A program made the position numbers and the translations under genes. A DNA stretch of 50,965 nucleotides. Source: an uncultured Clostridia bacterium (GTDB lineage: Bacteria; Bacillota; Clostridia; Christensenellales; Borkfalkiaceae). This document shows positions 32,459-40,431 of this stretch, one piece after another (the first letter of the stretch is position 1; each line of letters begins with the position of its first letter). The stretch covers positions 1-50,965 of the forward strand of contig CAKQJE010000020.1 of assembly GCA_934247225.1 (NCBI GenBank), given 5' to 3'. The notes under the pieces were generated by a model. That model saw nothing but the letters and a program-made list of their open reading frames with translations, was not told where the DNA came from and did no database searches.

Positions 32459-33824
32459 GGAATATAAAACGATAAAAGAAGTCGTAGGACCTCTGATGCT
32501 TGTAGAAGGGGTCGAGGGGGTAACTTACGACGAGCTTGTCGAAGTAACGCAGGAAAACGGCGAGATAAGAAGAGGTAAGGTTCTCGAAGTCAAGGACGAC
32601 AAAGCCGTCGTTCAGCTTTTCGAAAACACCCAAGGATTGAAGATCTCCACTTCCAAAGCCAAATTTTTAGGCAGAAGCTTATCGCTCGACCTTTCCGAAG
32701 ATATGCTCGGAAGAGTTTTCGACGGAATGGGCAAACCCCGCGACGGCGGCGCGCCGATCATTCCCGAAAAGAGTATGAACGTAAACGGCGAGCCGATAAA
32801 CCCCGCCGCGAGAAATTACCCCAACGAGTTCATCCAGACGGGTATTTCCGCGATCGACGGGCTTAACACTCTGGTAAGAGGTCAGAAGCTCCCCGTGTTC
32901 TCGATGAGCGGACTTCCGCACGCAGAACTTGCGGCGCAGATAGCTCGTCAGGCGAGAGTTTTAAACGCGAACGATAAATTCGCCGTAGTTTTCGCCGCGA
33001 TAGGCATAACCTACGAGGAAGCTCAGTATTTCATAGACGACTTCAAAAAGACGGGCGCGATCGAAAGAACGGTTCTTTTCACCAACCTTGCGAACGACCC
33101 CGCGATAGAACGTCTCGCAACGCCGAAAATGGCTTTGACCTGCGCGGAATATCTCGCGTTCGATAAAGGCATGCACGTTCTCGTTATTATGACGGATATA
33201 ACCAACTACGCCGAAGCGTTACGAGAAGTTTCCGCGGCTAAAAAGGAAGTTCCCGGAAGAAGAGGTTATCCCGGTTATCTTTACACCGACCTTGCCACGC
33301 TTTACGAAAGAGCGGGAAGAGTGAGAGGCAAAGAGGGTTCGATAACGCAAATTCCTATCCTTACGATGCCCGAGGACGATAAAACTCACCCCATTCCCGA
33401 CCTTACGGGATATATAACGGAAGGGCAGATAATCCTTTCGAGAGAACTTTTCAAAAAGGGCGTCAATCCGCCGATAGACGTACTTCCGTCGCTTTCGAGA
33501 CTTAAAGATAAAGGTATCGGAGACGGAAAAACGAGAGAAGATCACGCGGACACGATGAACCAGCTTTTCGCGGCGTACGCAAAAGGTAAAGAGTGTAAAG
33601 AACTTTCGGCGATCTTAGGCGACTCGGCTCTTACGCAGACGGATAAGCTTTACGCGAAATTCGCCGAAGAATTCGAAAAGCAGTACGTTTCGCAAGGCTT
33701 CACTACGAACAGAAGTATCGAGGAAACGCTCGACCTCGGCTGGAAGCTTTTGAAAATTCTTCCTAAGTCCGAGCTTAAACGTATTAAAGAAAAGTATATC
33801 GAAAAATATCTTGATAGACATTAA
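32451..33824 (+). CDS. ntpB: V-type ATPase subunit B
   Basis: 457 residues, the nucleotide-binding but non-catalytic partner of A. Seen: YKTIKEVVGPLMLVEGVEGV at the start, the GLPHAELAAQIARQA segment in place of a P-loop, and REVSAAKKEVPGRRGYPGYLYTDLATLYERAGR. The start at 32451 is chosen because AAAGGAG lies just upstream; an alternative 21 bases earlier would hide that site. It overlaps the ntpA stop by eight bases. Confidence 0.97.
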   Translation: MYKEYKTIKEVVGPLMLVEGVEGVTYDELVEVTQENGEIRRGKVLEVKDDKAVVQLFENTQGLKISTSKAKFLGRSLSLDLSEDMLGRVFDGMGKPRDGGAPIIPEKSMNVNGEPINPAARNYPNEFIQTGISAIDGLNTLVRGQKLPVFSMSGLPHAELAAQIARQARVLNANDKFAVVFAAIGITYEEAQYFIDDFKKTGAIERTVLFTNLANDPAIERLATPKMALTCAEYLAFDKGMHVLVIMTDITNYAEALREVSAAKKEVPGRRGYPGYLYTDLATLYERAGRVRGKEGSITQIPILTMPEDDKTHPIPDLTGYITEGQIILSRELFKKGVNPPIDVLPSLSRLKDKGIGDGKTREDHADTMNQLFAAYAKGKECKELSAILGDSALTQTDKLYAKFAEEFEKQYVSQGFTTNRSIEETLDLGWKLLKILPKSELKRIKEKYIEKYLDRH

Positions 33825-33832
33825 AATGCCCC

Positions 33833-33857
33833 GATAATCGACTTATAGACGGGTTTT
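33833..33857 (+). repeat. Dispersed motif copy 9, between ntpB and ntpD
   Basis: Exact core at 33835-33848, then ACGGG and TTTT; identical over 25 bases to the copy in nagA. Its TTTT runs into AAGG, the likely ribosome binding site of ntpD. Confidence 0.9.
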
Positions 33858-33869
33858 AAGGTAAATAAT

Positions 33870-34496
33870 ATGACAAGATTGAACGTCAACCCCACGAGAA
33901 TGGAGTTGAAAAAATTAAAAGCGAGACTGTCCACCGCAACGAGAGGACATAAGCTTCTCAAGGATAAATCGGACGAGATGATCCGCCGCTTCACCGCTTT
34001 GATAAAGGAGAACAAGCGGCTCCGCGCGGAACTCGAAGCCGAGCTTGCGGATTGCCTGGACAGGTTCGGTATGGCGTGCGCGCGGCTTTCGAAGGACGAG
34101 ATCGACAAGGTATTTTCGATGCCCGTTTCTTCCGTCAACGCCGAGTTCGGCGTTAAAGACGTCATGAACGTCGAGGTTCCGTCAATAAAGATAACGGAGA
34201 CCGAAAGTACGGCGGCGTTCCCGTACGCGTTTGCGGAAATCACGAGCGAAGCCGATTATTCGGTGGAAAAGATCGGGAAACTCGTCGGAAAACTTTTAAA
34301 ACTCGCGGAGATAGAAAAGACGGTCGCGATGCTCGCGGTGGAAATCGAGCGTAACAAGCGAAGGGTAAACGCGCTCGAATATATTATGATTCCGCAGATA
34401 GAGGAAACCGTTAAATATATCAAGAGCAAACTCGACGAAAACGAACGCGCGGCTACCACGCGACTTATGAAAGTAAAGGATATTTTAAATAATTAG
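33870..34496 (+). CDS. ntpD: V-type ATPase subunit D (central stalk)
   Basis: 208 residues, normal length, with the long antiparallel coiled coil of the rotor shaft. The N-terminal NPTRMELKKLKARLSTATRG and HKLLKDKSDEM, and the C-terminal NKRRVNALEYIMIPQIEETV are hallmark sequences. It is the last gene of the operon and is followed by a terminator. Confidence 0.95.
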   Translation: MTRLNVNPTRMELKKLKARLSTATRGHKLLKDKSDEMIRRFTALIKENKRLRAELEAELADCLDRFGMACARLSKDEIDKVFSMPVSSVNAEFGVKDVMNVEVPSIKITETESTAAFPYAFAEITSEADYSVEKIGKLVGKLLKLAEIEKTVAMLAVEIERNKRRVNALEYIMIPQIEETVKYIKSKLDENERAATTRLMKVKDILNN

Positions 34497-34518
34497 TAAA
34501 TTTTAAGCTGAAACAAAG

Positions 34519-34556
34519 CTCTTTTTCGGGATTTAAGCCTTGAAAAAGGGTTTTTT
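34519..34556 (+). terminator. Terminator of the ntp operon
   Basis: CTCTTTTTC, loop, GAAAAAGGG, then six T. It ends three bases before the first possible codon of the truncated sigG. Confidence 0.75.
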
Positions 34557-34559
34557 ATA

Positions 34560-35078
34560 TTGTTTCGACGCGCGAAAGCCATACCGATGATTATCGGTGA
34601 AGTAAAAAGGGTTTTAAGAGGCAGCAACAGTTTAAGAGTCGCGAGAAGCATAAGGGACACGGCTTATAAGGTTTTGCAGGCGCGGAGCAAAATCGAAGCC
34701 GAAAAGGACGACGTGGCTACAATGGCTGAAATCGCCGAAACGCTCGCCATTCCCGAACGGGAGGTCGTTTACGCGCTCGACGCCATTTCCGACCCCGTCT
34801 CTCTTTACGATCCCGTTTATAACAAAAACGGCGACACCCTTCTTGTTATGGATCAGATAAGCGACGAGAAGAACACCGACGAAAGGTGGACGGAAAACGT
34901 CGCGCTCGAAAGGGCGATTTCCTCGCTTAGCGAACGCGAAAAACGCATTTTGTATATGCGTTATTACGAGGGTAAAACGCAGACCGAAATTTCCGCCGAA
35001 ATAGGTCTTTCGCAGGCTCAGGTTTCGCGGCTCGAAAAAAACGCGCTGAAAGAAGTGAAACCCAAACTCAAAGCTTAA
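34560..35078 (+). pseudogene. sigG: Sporulation sigma factor SigG without its N-terminal core-binding region
   Basis: 172 codons from a TTG. From IPMIIGEVKRVLRGSNSLRVARS onward it matches SigG/SigF-type sigma factors, including ALDAISDPVSLYDPVYNKNGD and VMDQISDEKN, typical of SigG, and the region 4 helix-turn-helix (KTQTEISAEIGLSQAQVSRLE). SigG is normally about 257 residues; some 85 N-terminal residues with regions 2.1-2.3, which bind core polymerase, are absent. The first codons instead lie directly after the ntp terminator, so the gene is probably silent. No internal stops. In many spore formers sigE stands upstream and ylmC downstream; here only ylmC remains. Confidence 0.78.
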
Positions 35079-35180
35079 AGTTTAAAGTTTACAAGTTTAA
35101 ACGGTAAAGTCTTGTTCCGTTTCGCCCCTTTTCGTCATAATTCGACTTTTTGGGTAATAGGATAAAAGGGGAGAATAATT

Positions 35181-35465
35181 ATGGAATACAATCTTACCGA
35201 TTTAAAAAAGAAAAAAGTAATCAACGTTGCGGACGGCAAAGATCTCGGCAAAATCACCGATATGGTGATAACTTATCCCGAGGGTAAAGTCAAGGGTATA
35301 ATCGTCCCGGGGAAGAAGAACGGCTTGTTCTTTTCGGGCGAACTTATCATAGGATTTAAGTGTATCGAACGTATCGGCGAGGACGCGATTCTGGTAAGTC
35401 TTTGCGAAAAACCCGCGTTGAAAAGCGGCGCGACTTCGGGCGACGAAGAGGACAACGAAGAGTAA
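35181..35465 (+). CDS. ylmC: YlmC/YmxH-family PRC-barrel protein
   Basis: 94 residues. A PRC-barrel fold (LTDLKKKKVINVADGKDLGKI, then VKGIIVPGK, ELIIGFKCIERIGEDAILV) marks the YlmC/YmxH family, found beside sigG in many spore-forming Bacillota; the function is not known. The C-terminal 20 residues are acidic. AGGGGAG precedes the start. It is intact, unlike the sigG in front of it. Confidence 0.88.
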   Translation: MEYNLTDLKKKKVINVADGKDLGKITDMVITYPEGKVKGIIVPGKKNGLFFSGELIIGFKCIERIGEDAILVSLCEKPALKSGATSGDEEDNEE

Positions 35466-35490
35466 AAGTTAGTCTATAAGTTGATTAACG
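35464..35490 (-). repeat. Dispersed motif copy 10, after ylmC
   Basis: Minus-strand TAATCAACTTATAG (35474-35487), 13 of 14 core bases, preceded by CGT and followed by ACTAAC and TTTT on that strand. It begins right at the ylmC stop. Confidence 0.75.
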
Positions 35491-35508
35491 CACATTTTAT
35501 AGGTATAT

Positions 35509-35542
35509 TCGTCGGGCAAAACAAAGCCCGACGAATTTTTTT
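35509..35542 (+). terminator. Terminator after ylmC
   Basis: TTCGTCGGGC, seven-base loop, GCCCGACGAA, then seven T. Confidence 0.92.
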
Positions 35543-35547
35543 CTTCT

Positions 35548-35586
35548 TATGTCGGACCACGGTTTGTATTATTTTTGTCCGACATA
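35548..35586. promoter_or_regulatory. Inverted repeat upstream of the mrnC promoter
   Basis: TATGTCGGAC and GTCCGACATA are perfect 10-bp arms 19 bases apart, ending 11 bases before the -35. A possible protein-binding site; the function is unknown. Confidence 0.45.
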
Positions 35587-35596
35587 TATAAAATAA

Positions 35597-35625
35597 TTGT
35601 AAAAATAAGCGTTTTATGTTATAAT
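35597..35625 (+). promoter_or_regulatory. Promoter of the mrnC-rlmB-sigH-dnaX unit
   Basis: TTGTAA-N17-TATAAT, about 30 bases before the mrnC start region. The genes downstream overlap or nearly touch up to dnaX. Confidence 0.75.
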
Positions 35626-35660
35626 ACAATAGTATACATATAAAAAGAGGGTAAAACGAA

Positions 35661-36089
35661 ATGCGGAAAATCACGGAAGCGAAAAAGGTTCTGACGATGA
35701 ACAGTATCACGCTGGCTTTCGTGGGAGACGCCGTTTACTCGCTTTATATGCGGGAATATTTCGCTCTTAATTGCGACGCGAAGCCCTATATGCTGACCGA
35801 AGCCTGTTCGGAAGCCGTGAGCGCAAAAGAGCAGGCGAAAAAAATCGACCTGCTTTTAAACGACGGATTTCTGACGGAAGAAGAGATCGGCGTTTACAAA
35901 AGGGCGCGCAACGCCAAAAAGGCAAACAAAGCCAAAGGCGCGACCGTGACCGACTATCATAAGTCCACGGGCTTCGAGGCGTTGCTCGGTTTCCTTTACC
36001 TCACGGGAGAAAGCGAAAGGTTGGAGCAGATTATTTTTTACGGATTAAATTACGGAGATTATATAAAAACAAATGAAGATCGAAGGTAA
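35661..36089 (+). CDS. mrnC: Mini-ribonuclease III
   Basis: 142 residues, a stand-alone RNase III catalytic domain without a double-strand-binding domain; it trims 23S rRNA ends. Seen: LAFVGDAVYSLYMREYF with the catalytic Asp and TGFEALLGFLYL with the conserved Glu. GAGGGT precedes the start. It overlaps rlmB by 17 bases. In many Bacillota it sits near cysS and rlmB. Confidence 0.93.
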   Translation: MRKITEAKKVLTMNSITLAFVGDAVYSLYMREYFALNCDAKPYMLTEACSEAVSAKEQAKKIDLLLNDGFLTEEEIGVYKRARNAKKANKAKGATVTDYHKSTGFEALLGFLYLTGESERLEQIIFYGLNYGDYIKTNEDRR

Positions 36090-36798
36090 AAACTCTGTCA
36101 GAGAGCTTCTGAAAACGGGTAAAACGATAGATAAGGTTCTTATTGCGAACGGTATGAGAGACGCCGAGTCCAAAATGCTCATAAGCGTTATCAAAAGCGC
36201 GGGCGTTAAAGTGGCGTTTGCGGATAAGTCGGTTCTCGACAAGGAGAGCGAAACGCGCCGTCACCAGGGCTTTATCGCTTACGTTTCGGATTATAAGTAC
36301 GCCGAACTCGGCGATATTTTAAACGACGTCAAGGATAAAGAGGACGCGTTTATCGTTATTCTGGACGGCGTAGAAGATCCGCACAATCTCGGAAGCGTCA
36401 TAAGGGTTTGCGAATGCGGCGGAGTCGACGGGCTTATTATCGGAAAGCACAGAAGCGCGAGCGTTACCGACGCGGTTATGCGAATTTCCGAGGGCAGCGC
36501 GAATCACCTTAAAATCGCGAGGGTTACCAACATAAATTCCGCGCTCGAAGAAATCAAAGACGAGGGGATCTGGGCGTATGCTCTGGAACTCGGCGGCGGA
36601 AGCATTTATAAAACCGACCTTAAAGGGCGTATTGCGATAGTCATCGGCGGCGAGGACACGGGCGTGAATAAGCTTACGCAAAAAAAATGCGACGCGGTTA
36701 TGAGCATACCCATGTACGGAAAAGTGAATAGTCTGAATGCGTCGGTCGCCTGCGGAATAGGCGTTTTCGAGGCGTTAAGACAAAGAAAAAATGTTTGA
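36073..36798 (+). CDS. rlmB: 23S rRNA (guanosine-2'-O)-methyltransferase RlmB
   Basis: 241 residues, SPOUT-class enzyme methylating a guanosine of 23S rRNA. The N-terminal substrate-binding domain (about 1-75) is followed by the knotted methyltransferase domain with its three motifs: ILDGVEDPHNLGSVIRVCE, IVIGGEDTGVN and IPMYGKVNSLNASVACGI. Its 3' end overlaps sigH by eight bases. Confidence 0.94.
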   Translation: MKIEGKNSVRELLKTGKTIDKVLIANGMRDAESKMLISVIKSAGVKVAFADKSVLDKESETRRHQGFIAYVSDYKYAELGDILNDVKDKEDAFIVILDGVEDPHNLGSVIRVCECGGVDGLIIGKHRSASVTDAVMRISEGSANHLKIARVTNINSALEEIKDEGIWAYALELGGGSIYKTDLKGRIAIVIGGEDTGVNKLTQKKCDAVMSIPMYGKVNSLNASVACGIGVFEALRQRKNV

Positions 36799-37363
36799 AA
36801 AATTATCCGACGAGGAGCTTATAGCCCTGCACAAGGCGGGGAATACGGACGCTTTCCCCGTAATTCTGGAAAGGTATAAAGAACTCGTCAAAGCGGTTTC
36901 CCGCTCGTATTTCCTGGTCGGCGGAGACGACGACGATCTCGTTCAGGAGGGAGTTTTAGGGCTTTTAAAAGCCGTAAACTCTTTCGACGCGAAAAGAGGA
37001 GCGTCGTTTAAAACGTTTACGTACAGATGCGTTTCCTCGTCTATTCAGAACGCCGTTAAAAAATCGCTCAGCAAGGGCAATATGCCTTTGAACGATTCGG
37101 TGGAACTTACAGACGAATTGAAACTCGTTTCGCCGTTCAACCCGGAAGAAATGCTTATGATAGGCGAAGAGGGCAGGGAGTTTGCCGACGGAGCGACCGC
37201 GATTTTAAGCGAACTCGAATACAAAATTCTTAAATACTATCTCAGCGGAATGACTTACGCGGAGATAGGCGAAAAAACGGGAAGAAGCGCGAAGTCTGCG
37301 GACAACGCGTTGCAAAGAATAAAGAAGAAATTGATGAACAATCTCGGAAAAGGTGGTTTTTGA
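36791..37363 (+). CDS. sigH: RNA polymerase sigma factor SigH
   Basis: 190 residues. Region 2 reads DDDDLVQEGVLGLLKAVNSFD and FKTFTYRCVSSSIQNAVKK; region 4 reads EYKILKYYLSGMTYAEIGEKTGRSAKSADNALQRIKKKL. The place after rlmB is typical for sigH, which controls early stationary-phase and, in spore formers, sporulation and sometimes competence genes. The stop and the dnaX start share one base (TGATG). Confidence 0.92.
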   Translation: MFEKLSDEELIALHKAGNTDAFPVILERYKELVKAVSRSYFLVGGDDDDLVQEGVLGLLKAVNSFDAKRGASFKTFTYRCVSSSIQNAVKKSLSKGNMPLNDSVELTDELKLVSPFNPEEMLMIGEEGREFADGATAILSELEYKILKYYLSGMTYAEIGEKTGRSAKSADNALQRIKKKLMNNLGKGGF

Positions 37364-39171
37364 TGGCGTATCTTGCATTATACAGAAGGTTCCGCCCGAG
37401 CGGGTTCGACGGACTTATCGGTCAGGACCATATAGTGAGAACTTTAAAAAATCAGATAAGTACGGGCAGAATAGGACACGCGTATCTGTTTTGCGGAGCA
37501 AGAGGAACGGGCAAAACCTCGGCGGCTAAAATTTTCGCGAGAGCGATAAACTGCCTTTCGCCCGTGGACGGCTCGCCTTGCGGCAAATGCGAAACGTGCA
37601 GGGCTTTGGCGGACGGAGCCAATCTCGATATCCTCGAAATGGACGCCGCTTCCAACAATAAGGTTGAAAACGTAAGAGAAATCCGCGAAAAAATTCAATA
37701 TCCGCCCGTAAGCGGAAAATATAAGGTCTATATCATCGACGAAGTGCATATGCTTACGACCGAGGCTTTCAACGCGCTTTTGAAAACGCTCGAAGAACCG
37801 CCCAAGCACGCGGTTTTCATCCTCGCGACGACGGAAGTGCATAAGCTTCCCTCGACGATTTTGTCGCGTTGCATGCGTTTCGATTTCCGCCTTATCCCCA
37901 CTTCGCTCATTGCGGAAAATATCGGGAAGATCTACAAGGAAATCGGCAAGGAGTACGACGAAGAAGCCGTTACGGCGATAGCGCGCGCGGGTATGGGCAG
38001 TATGAGAGACGCGCTTTCCATAGCGGATATCTGCGTTTCGTATAAAAACGAAAAACTTACTTATAACGACGTTCTCGAAATTCTCGGGGCGACCGATTCT
38101 TCGAAAATAACCGAACTTATCGAAAATATCCTGCGTTCGGACACGGGCGCGGCGCTCGAAACGGTCGAAAGTTTAACGGAATCGGGCAAGAGCGTGGGCG
38201 TGCTTTGCAAGGACGTTATCGCAAGGCTCAGAGAAACGATAGTCTGCAAAACCTGTGCGGGCGCGAAGAAAATTCTTTCTCTTCCGGACGACGTTTTCGA
38301 GTCGGTAAAACGCGCCGCTTCGCTCGCGGACGAACACAGAATTTTGCGCACGATCGAAATTTTCAGCGAGGCGGAAGGCGCGATGCGTTACAGCGTAAGC
38401 CCTAAAATTCTGCTCGAATGCGCTTGCATAAAGGCTTCCGAACCGTCCGCCGATTACAATATCGACGCTTTGCTCGGACGTATTTCCGCGCTCGAAAAAG
38501 CTCTTGCCGAAGGCGGTTTCGAAAGGAAGCCCGCTATGGGCGCCGTCGGCGGTACGATGGTCGCCCCCGCGGCAACCGCGGCAACGGAAAAAACGGCGGA
38601 AAAGCCCGAAGCTAAACCCGTAGAGAAACCTGCGAGAAAAGCCGAAACTTACGACGACTATGCGGACGAGGGAATTCCCGTTCCGCCGCCCGAAGAGGAA
38701 TATGAAACAGAAAAGCCCGCCTATAAGTCGATTAACGAGCAAAAACCCGTTCAATCGGAAGTGAAACCCGATAAAGGCGAAAGCGTTTTCGCCGAAAAGA
38801 AAGATTCGGCGGCTTCGGGAGAACAAAGCGCGACGGGGCAGAAAACCGAGTCTATGAGCGCGGGGAAAATCTGGGGAACGGTCGTGAGAAAACTGAGAGC
38901 CGAAAAACAAATCGTTTTATGGATAGCATGTCAGGAAATGACGGCAACGCTATGCGGAAAAACGTTGAAAGTCGCCGCGGCGGACGAAGCGGGATATAAC
39001 GCGGTAACAAAAACCGCTAACCTCGAAATTCTTTCAAAAATAGTCAAATCCGTCGGGGATTACGACATAGAAATAGTCAAGGCGACCGAAGAGAAAAAGG
39101 ACGGCTTCGAAAAAGACGTGGACGAAGTTAAAAAGACTTTCGGCGCGAACTACGTTAAAGTCGAAGATTGA
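37363..39171 (+). CDS. dnaX: DNA polymerase III subunits gamma and tau
   Basis: 602 residues. The clamp-loader AAA+ domain has GARGTGKTSAAKIFARAINC with the P-loop, the four-cysteine zinc site around CGKCETC, and YIIDEVHMLTTEAFNALLKTLEEPP. After about residue 375 comes a Pro/Glu/Lys-rich linker and a C-terminal tau-like domain (about 505-602). The start ATG at 37363 with AAAGGTGG upstream is preferred over a TTG one codon earlier. The linker contains an exact dispersed motif copy, read as AYKSIN, in a part that is free of constraint. Confidence 0.95.
   Translation: MAYLALYRRFRPSGFDGLIGQDHIVRTLKNQISTGRIGHAYLFCGARGTGKTSAAKIFARAINCLSPVDGSPCGKCETCRALADGANLDILEMDAASNNKVENVREIREKIQYPPVSGKYKVYIIDEVHMLTTEAFNALLKTLEEPPKHAVFILATTEVHKLPSTILSRCMRFDFRLIPTSLIAENIGKIYKEIGKEYDEEAVTAIARAGMGSMRDALSIADICVSYKNEKLTYNDVLEILGATDSSKITELIENILRSDTGAALETVESLTESGKSVGVLCKDVIARLRETIVCKTCAGAKKILSLPDDVFESVKRAASLADEHRILRTIEIFSEAEGAMRYSVSPKILLECACIKASEPSADYNIDALLGRISALEKALAEGGFERKPAMGAVGGTMVAPAATAATEKTAEKPEAKPVEKPARKAETYDDYADEGIPVPPPEEEYETEKPAYKSINEQKPVQSEVKPDKGESVFAEKKDSAASGEQSATGQKTESMSAGKIWGTVVRKLRAEKQIVLWIACQEMTATLCGKTLKVAAADEAGYNAVTKTANLEILSKIVKSVGDYDIEIVKATEEKKDGFEKDVDEVKKTFGANYVKVED
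38711..38737 (-). repeat. Dispersed motif copy 11, inside dnaX
   Basis: Exact core on the minus strand at 38721-38734, preceded there by CGT and followed by GCGGGC and TTTT. Confidence 0.88.
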
Positions 39172-39245
39172 TTTTAATCTTTGGAAAATCGGTCGACAAG
39201 TTAATAAATTATTAAAATATTAAGAAAATTAAGGAGAAACTACTT

Positions 39246-39587
39246 ATGGCATACGGCAGAGGCGGTTTCGGCGGCTTCGGCGGCGGAAATCAGATGCAGC
39301 AACTTATGAAACAGGCGCAGAAAATGCAGGAACAGATGGCTCAGGCTCAGGAAGAGCTTGAAGAAGCCGAAATCGAGGGCGAAAGCGGAAGCGGACTCGT
39401 AAAAGTGGTCGTGAACGGCAAAAAAGTCGTAAAATCGCTTTTTATCGACCCGAAAGCCGTCGATCCCGACGATATCGAAATGCTCGAAGACCTTATCGTC
39501 GCCGCGCTTAACACGGCGTACGAAGCCGCGGACGAAATGTACGAGGAAAAAATGGGTAAATTCGGCGGAGCTGGCGGTCTCATTTAA
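39246..39587 (+). CDS. ybaB: YbaB/EbfC-family nucleoid-associated protein
   Basis: 113 residues. A Gly/Phe-rich start (AYGRGGFGGFGGGNQ) is followed by the helical MQQLMKQAQKMQEQMAQAQEEL and the beta core GLVKVVVNGKKVVKSLFIDP and LEDLIVAALNTAYEAADE, typical of this DNA-binding family. Position between dnaX and recR is the usual one. AAGGAG precedes the start. Confidence 0.95.
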   Translation: MAYGRGGFGGFGGGNQMQQLMKQAQKMQEQMAQAQEELEEAEIEGESGSGLVKVVVNGKKVVKSLFIDPKAVDPDDIEMLEDLIVAALNTAYEAADEMYEEKMGKFGGAGGLI

Positions 39588-39589
39588 GT

Positions 39590-40183
39590 ATGAGCGCGTA
39601 CATCGAACCGATAGGCAAACTCATAAATCAGTTCACGAAACTCCCGGGCGTAGGCGCGAAAACCGCGCAAAGATACGCTTACAAGGTGATAAACATGACC
39701 GAAGAGGAAGCCGCGGAATTTGCGGAAAGCATTCTCAAAGTCAAAAAGGAAGTGCATTATTGCAGAATTTGCGGAAACTACACCGATAAGGACGTCTGCG
39801 ATATATGTTCTTTCAGAGACGGCTCGGTTATCTGCGTGGTAAAAGAGCCGAAAGACGTTCTCGCAATGGAAAAAGCGCACGAATTCAAAGGCGTTTATCA
39901 TGTTCTGCACGGCGTGTTGAGTCCTATGGAGGGCATAACTCCCAACGATATAAGGATTAAAGAACTTCTTTCCCGCATTTCGCAAGGCGGTGTCAGGGAG
40001 GTTATAATGGCAACCAACCCGGACGTCGAGGGCGAAGCCACCGCGATGTACATTTCGGGGCTTTTAAAACCGCTCGGCGTGAAGGTGACCCGTCTCGCGC
40101 ACGGAATTCCTATCGGGAGCGAACTCGAATATGCCGACGAAGTAACCATTTCCCGCGCGATTCTGGATCGTAAGGAAATGTAA
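39590..40183 (+). CDS. recR: Recombination mediator RecR
   Basis: 197 residues, normal length. N-terminal helix-hairpin-helix (FTKLPGVGAKTAQRYAYKV), zinc finger CRICGNYTDKDVCDIC, and Toprim domain with VVKEPKDVLAMEKAHEFKG, then ATNPDVEGEATAMYI and RLAHGIPIGSELEYADEVTI. It acts with RecO/RecF in gap repair. It starts two bases after the ybaB stop. Its last four codons with the stop are duplicated directly after it (40172-40195). Confidence 0.97.
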   Translation: MSAYIEPIGKLINQFTKLPGVGAKTAQRYAYKVINMTEEEAAEFAESILKVKKEVHYCRICGNYTDKDVCDICSFRDGSVICVVKEPKDVLAMEKAHEFKGVYHVLHGVLSPMEGITPNDIRIKELLSRISQGGVREVIMATNPDVEGEATAMYISGLLKPLGVKVTRLAHGIPIGSELEYADEVTISRAILDRKEM

Positions 40184-40195
40184 AAGGAAACGTAA
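40172..40195 (+). repeat. 12-bp tandem duplication across the recR stop codon
   Basis: AAGGAAATGTAA is followed at once by AAGGAAACGTAA (one difference). Each, in frame, ends in TAA; further CGTAA-type echoes follow up to about 40215. Confidence 0.75.
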
Positions 40196-40218
40196 ATCGT
40201 TAAAAAACGTAAAAACGA

Positions 40219-40248
40219 TTGACAATGATATTGTGATGGTGGTATGAT
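40219..40248 (+). promoter_or_regulatory. Promoter of the InlB-repeat lipoprotein gene
   Basis: TTGACA-N18-TATGAT, giving a leader of about 180 bases. Confidence 0.7.
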
Positions 40249-40320
40249 TTTAAAAAGGGAATTCAACGGACTTTTGCCGTTTTGGCGGGGTTCGGTTCCC
40301 TCGGTTCCGCCTAATTTCTT

Positions 40321-40382
40321 TGCCGAAAGCTTTTTCGGCAGCAGTCCGAAAATTTTCGGCTGAGAACCGAAAGTTTTTTCGG
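40321..40382 (+). repeat. Three similar small hairpins in the lipoprotein leader
   Basis: TGCCGAAAGCTTTTTCGGCA (40321-40340), CCGAAAATTTTCGG (40346-40359) and CCGAAAGTTTTTTCGG (40367-40382) are three variants of one palindrome. They may be decayed copies of a terminator stem; role unknown. Confidence 0.6.
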
Positions 40383-40431
40383 CGATAGTCGCGAATGATC
40401 GAATACGATTTTTTGCGGCAAAGGAGTCACT

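Noticed and set aside
35079..35110. Tail duplication after sigG (AAAGTTT repeats)
   Set aside because: The repeat is low-complexity and only seven bases long; not reliable next to the clear cases.
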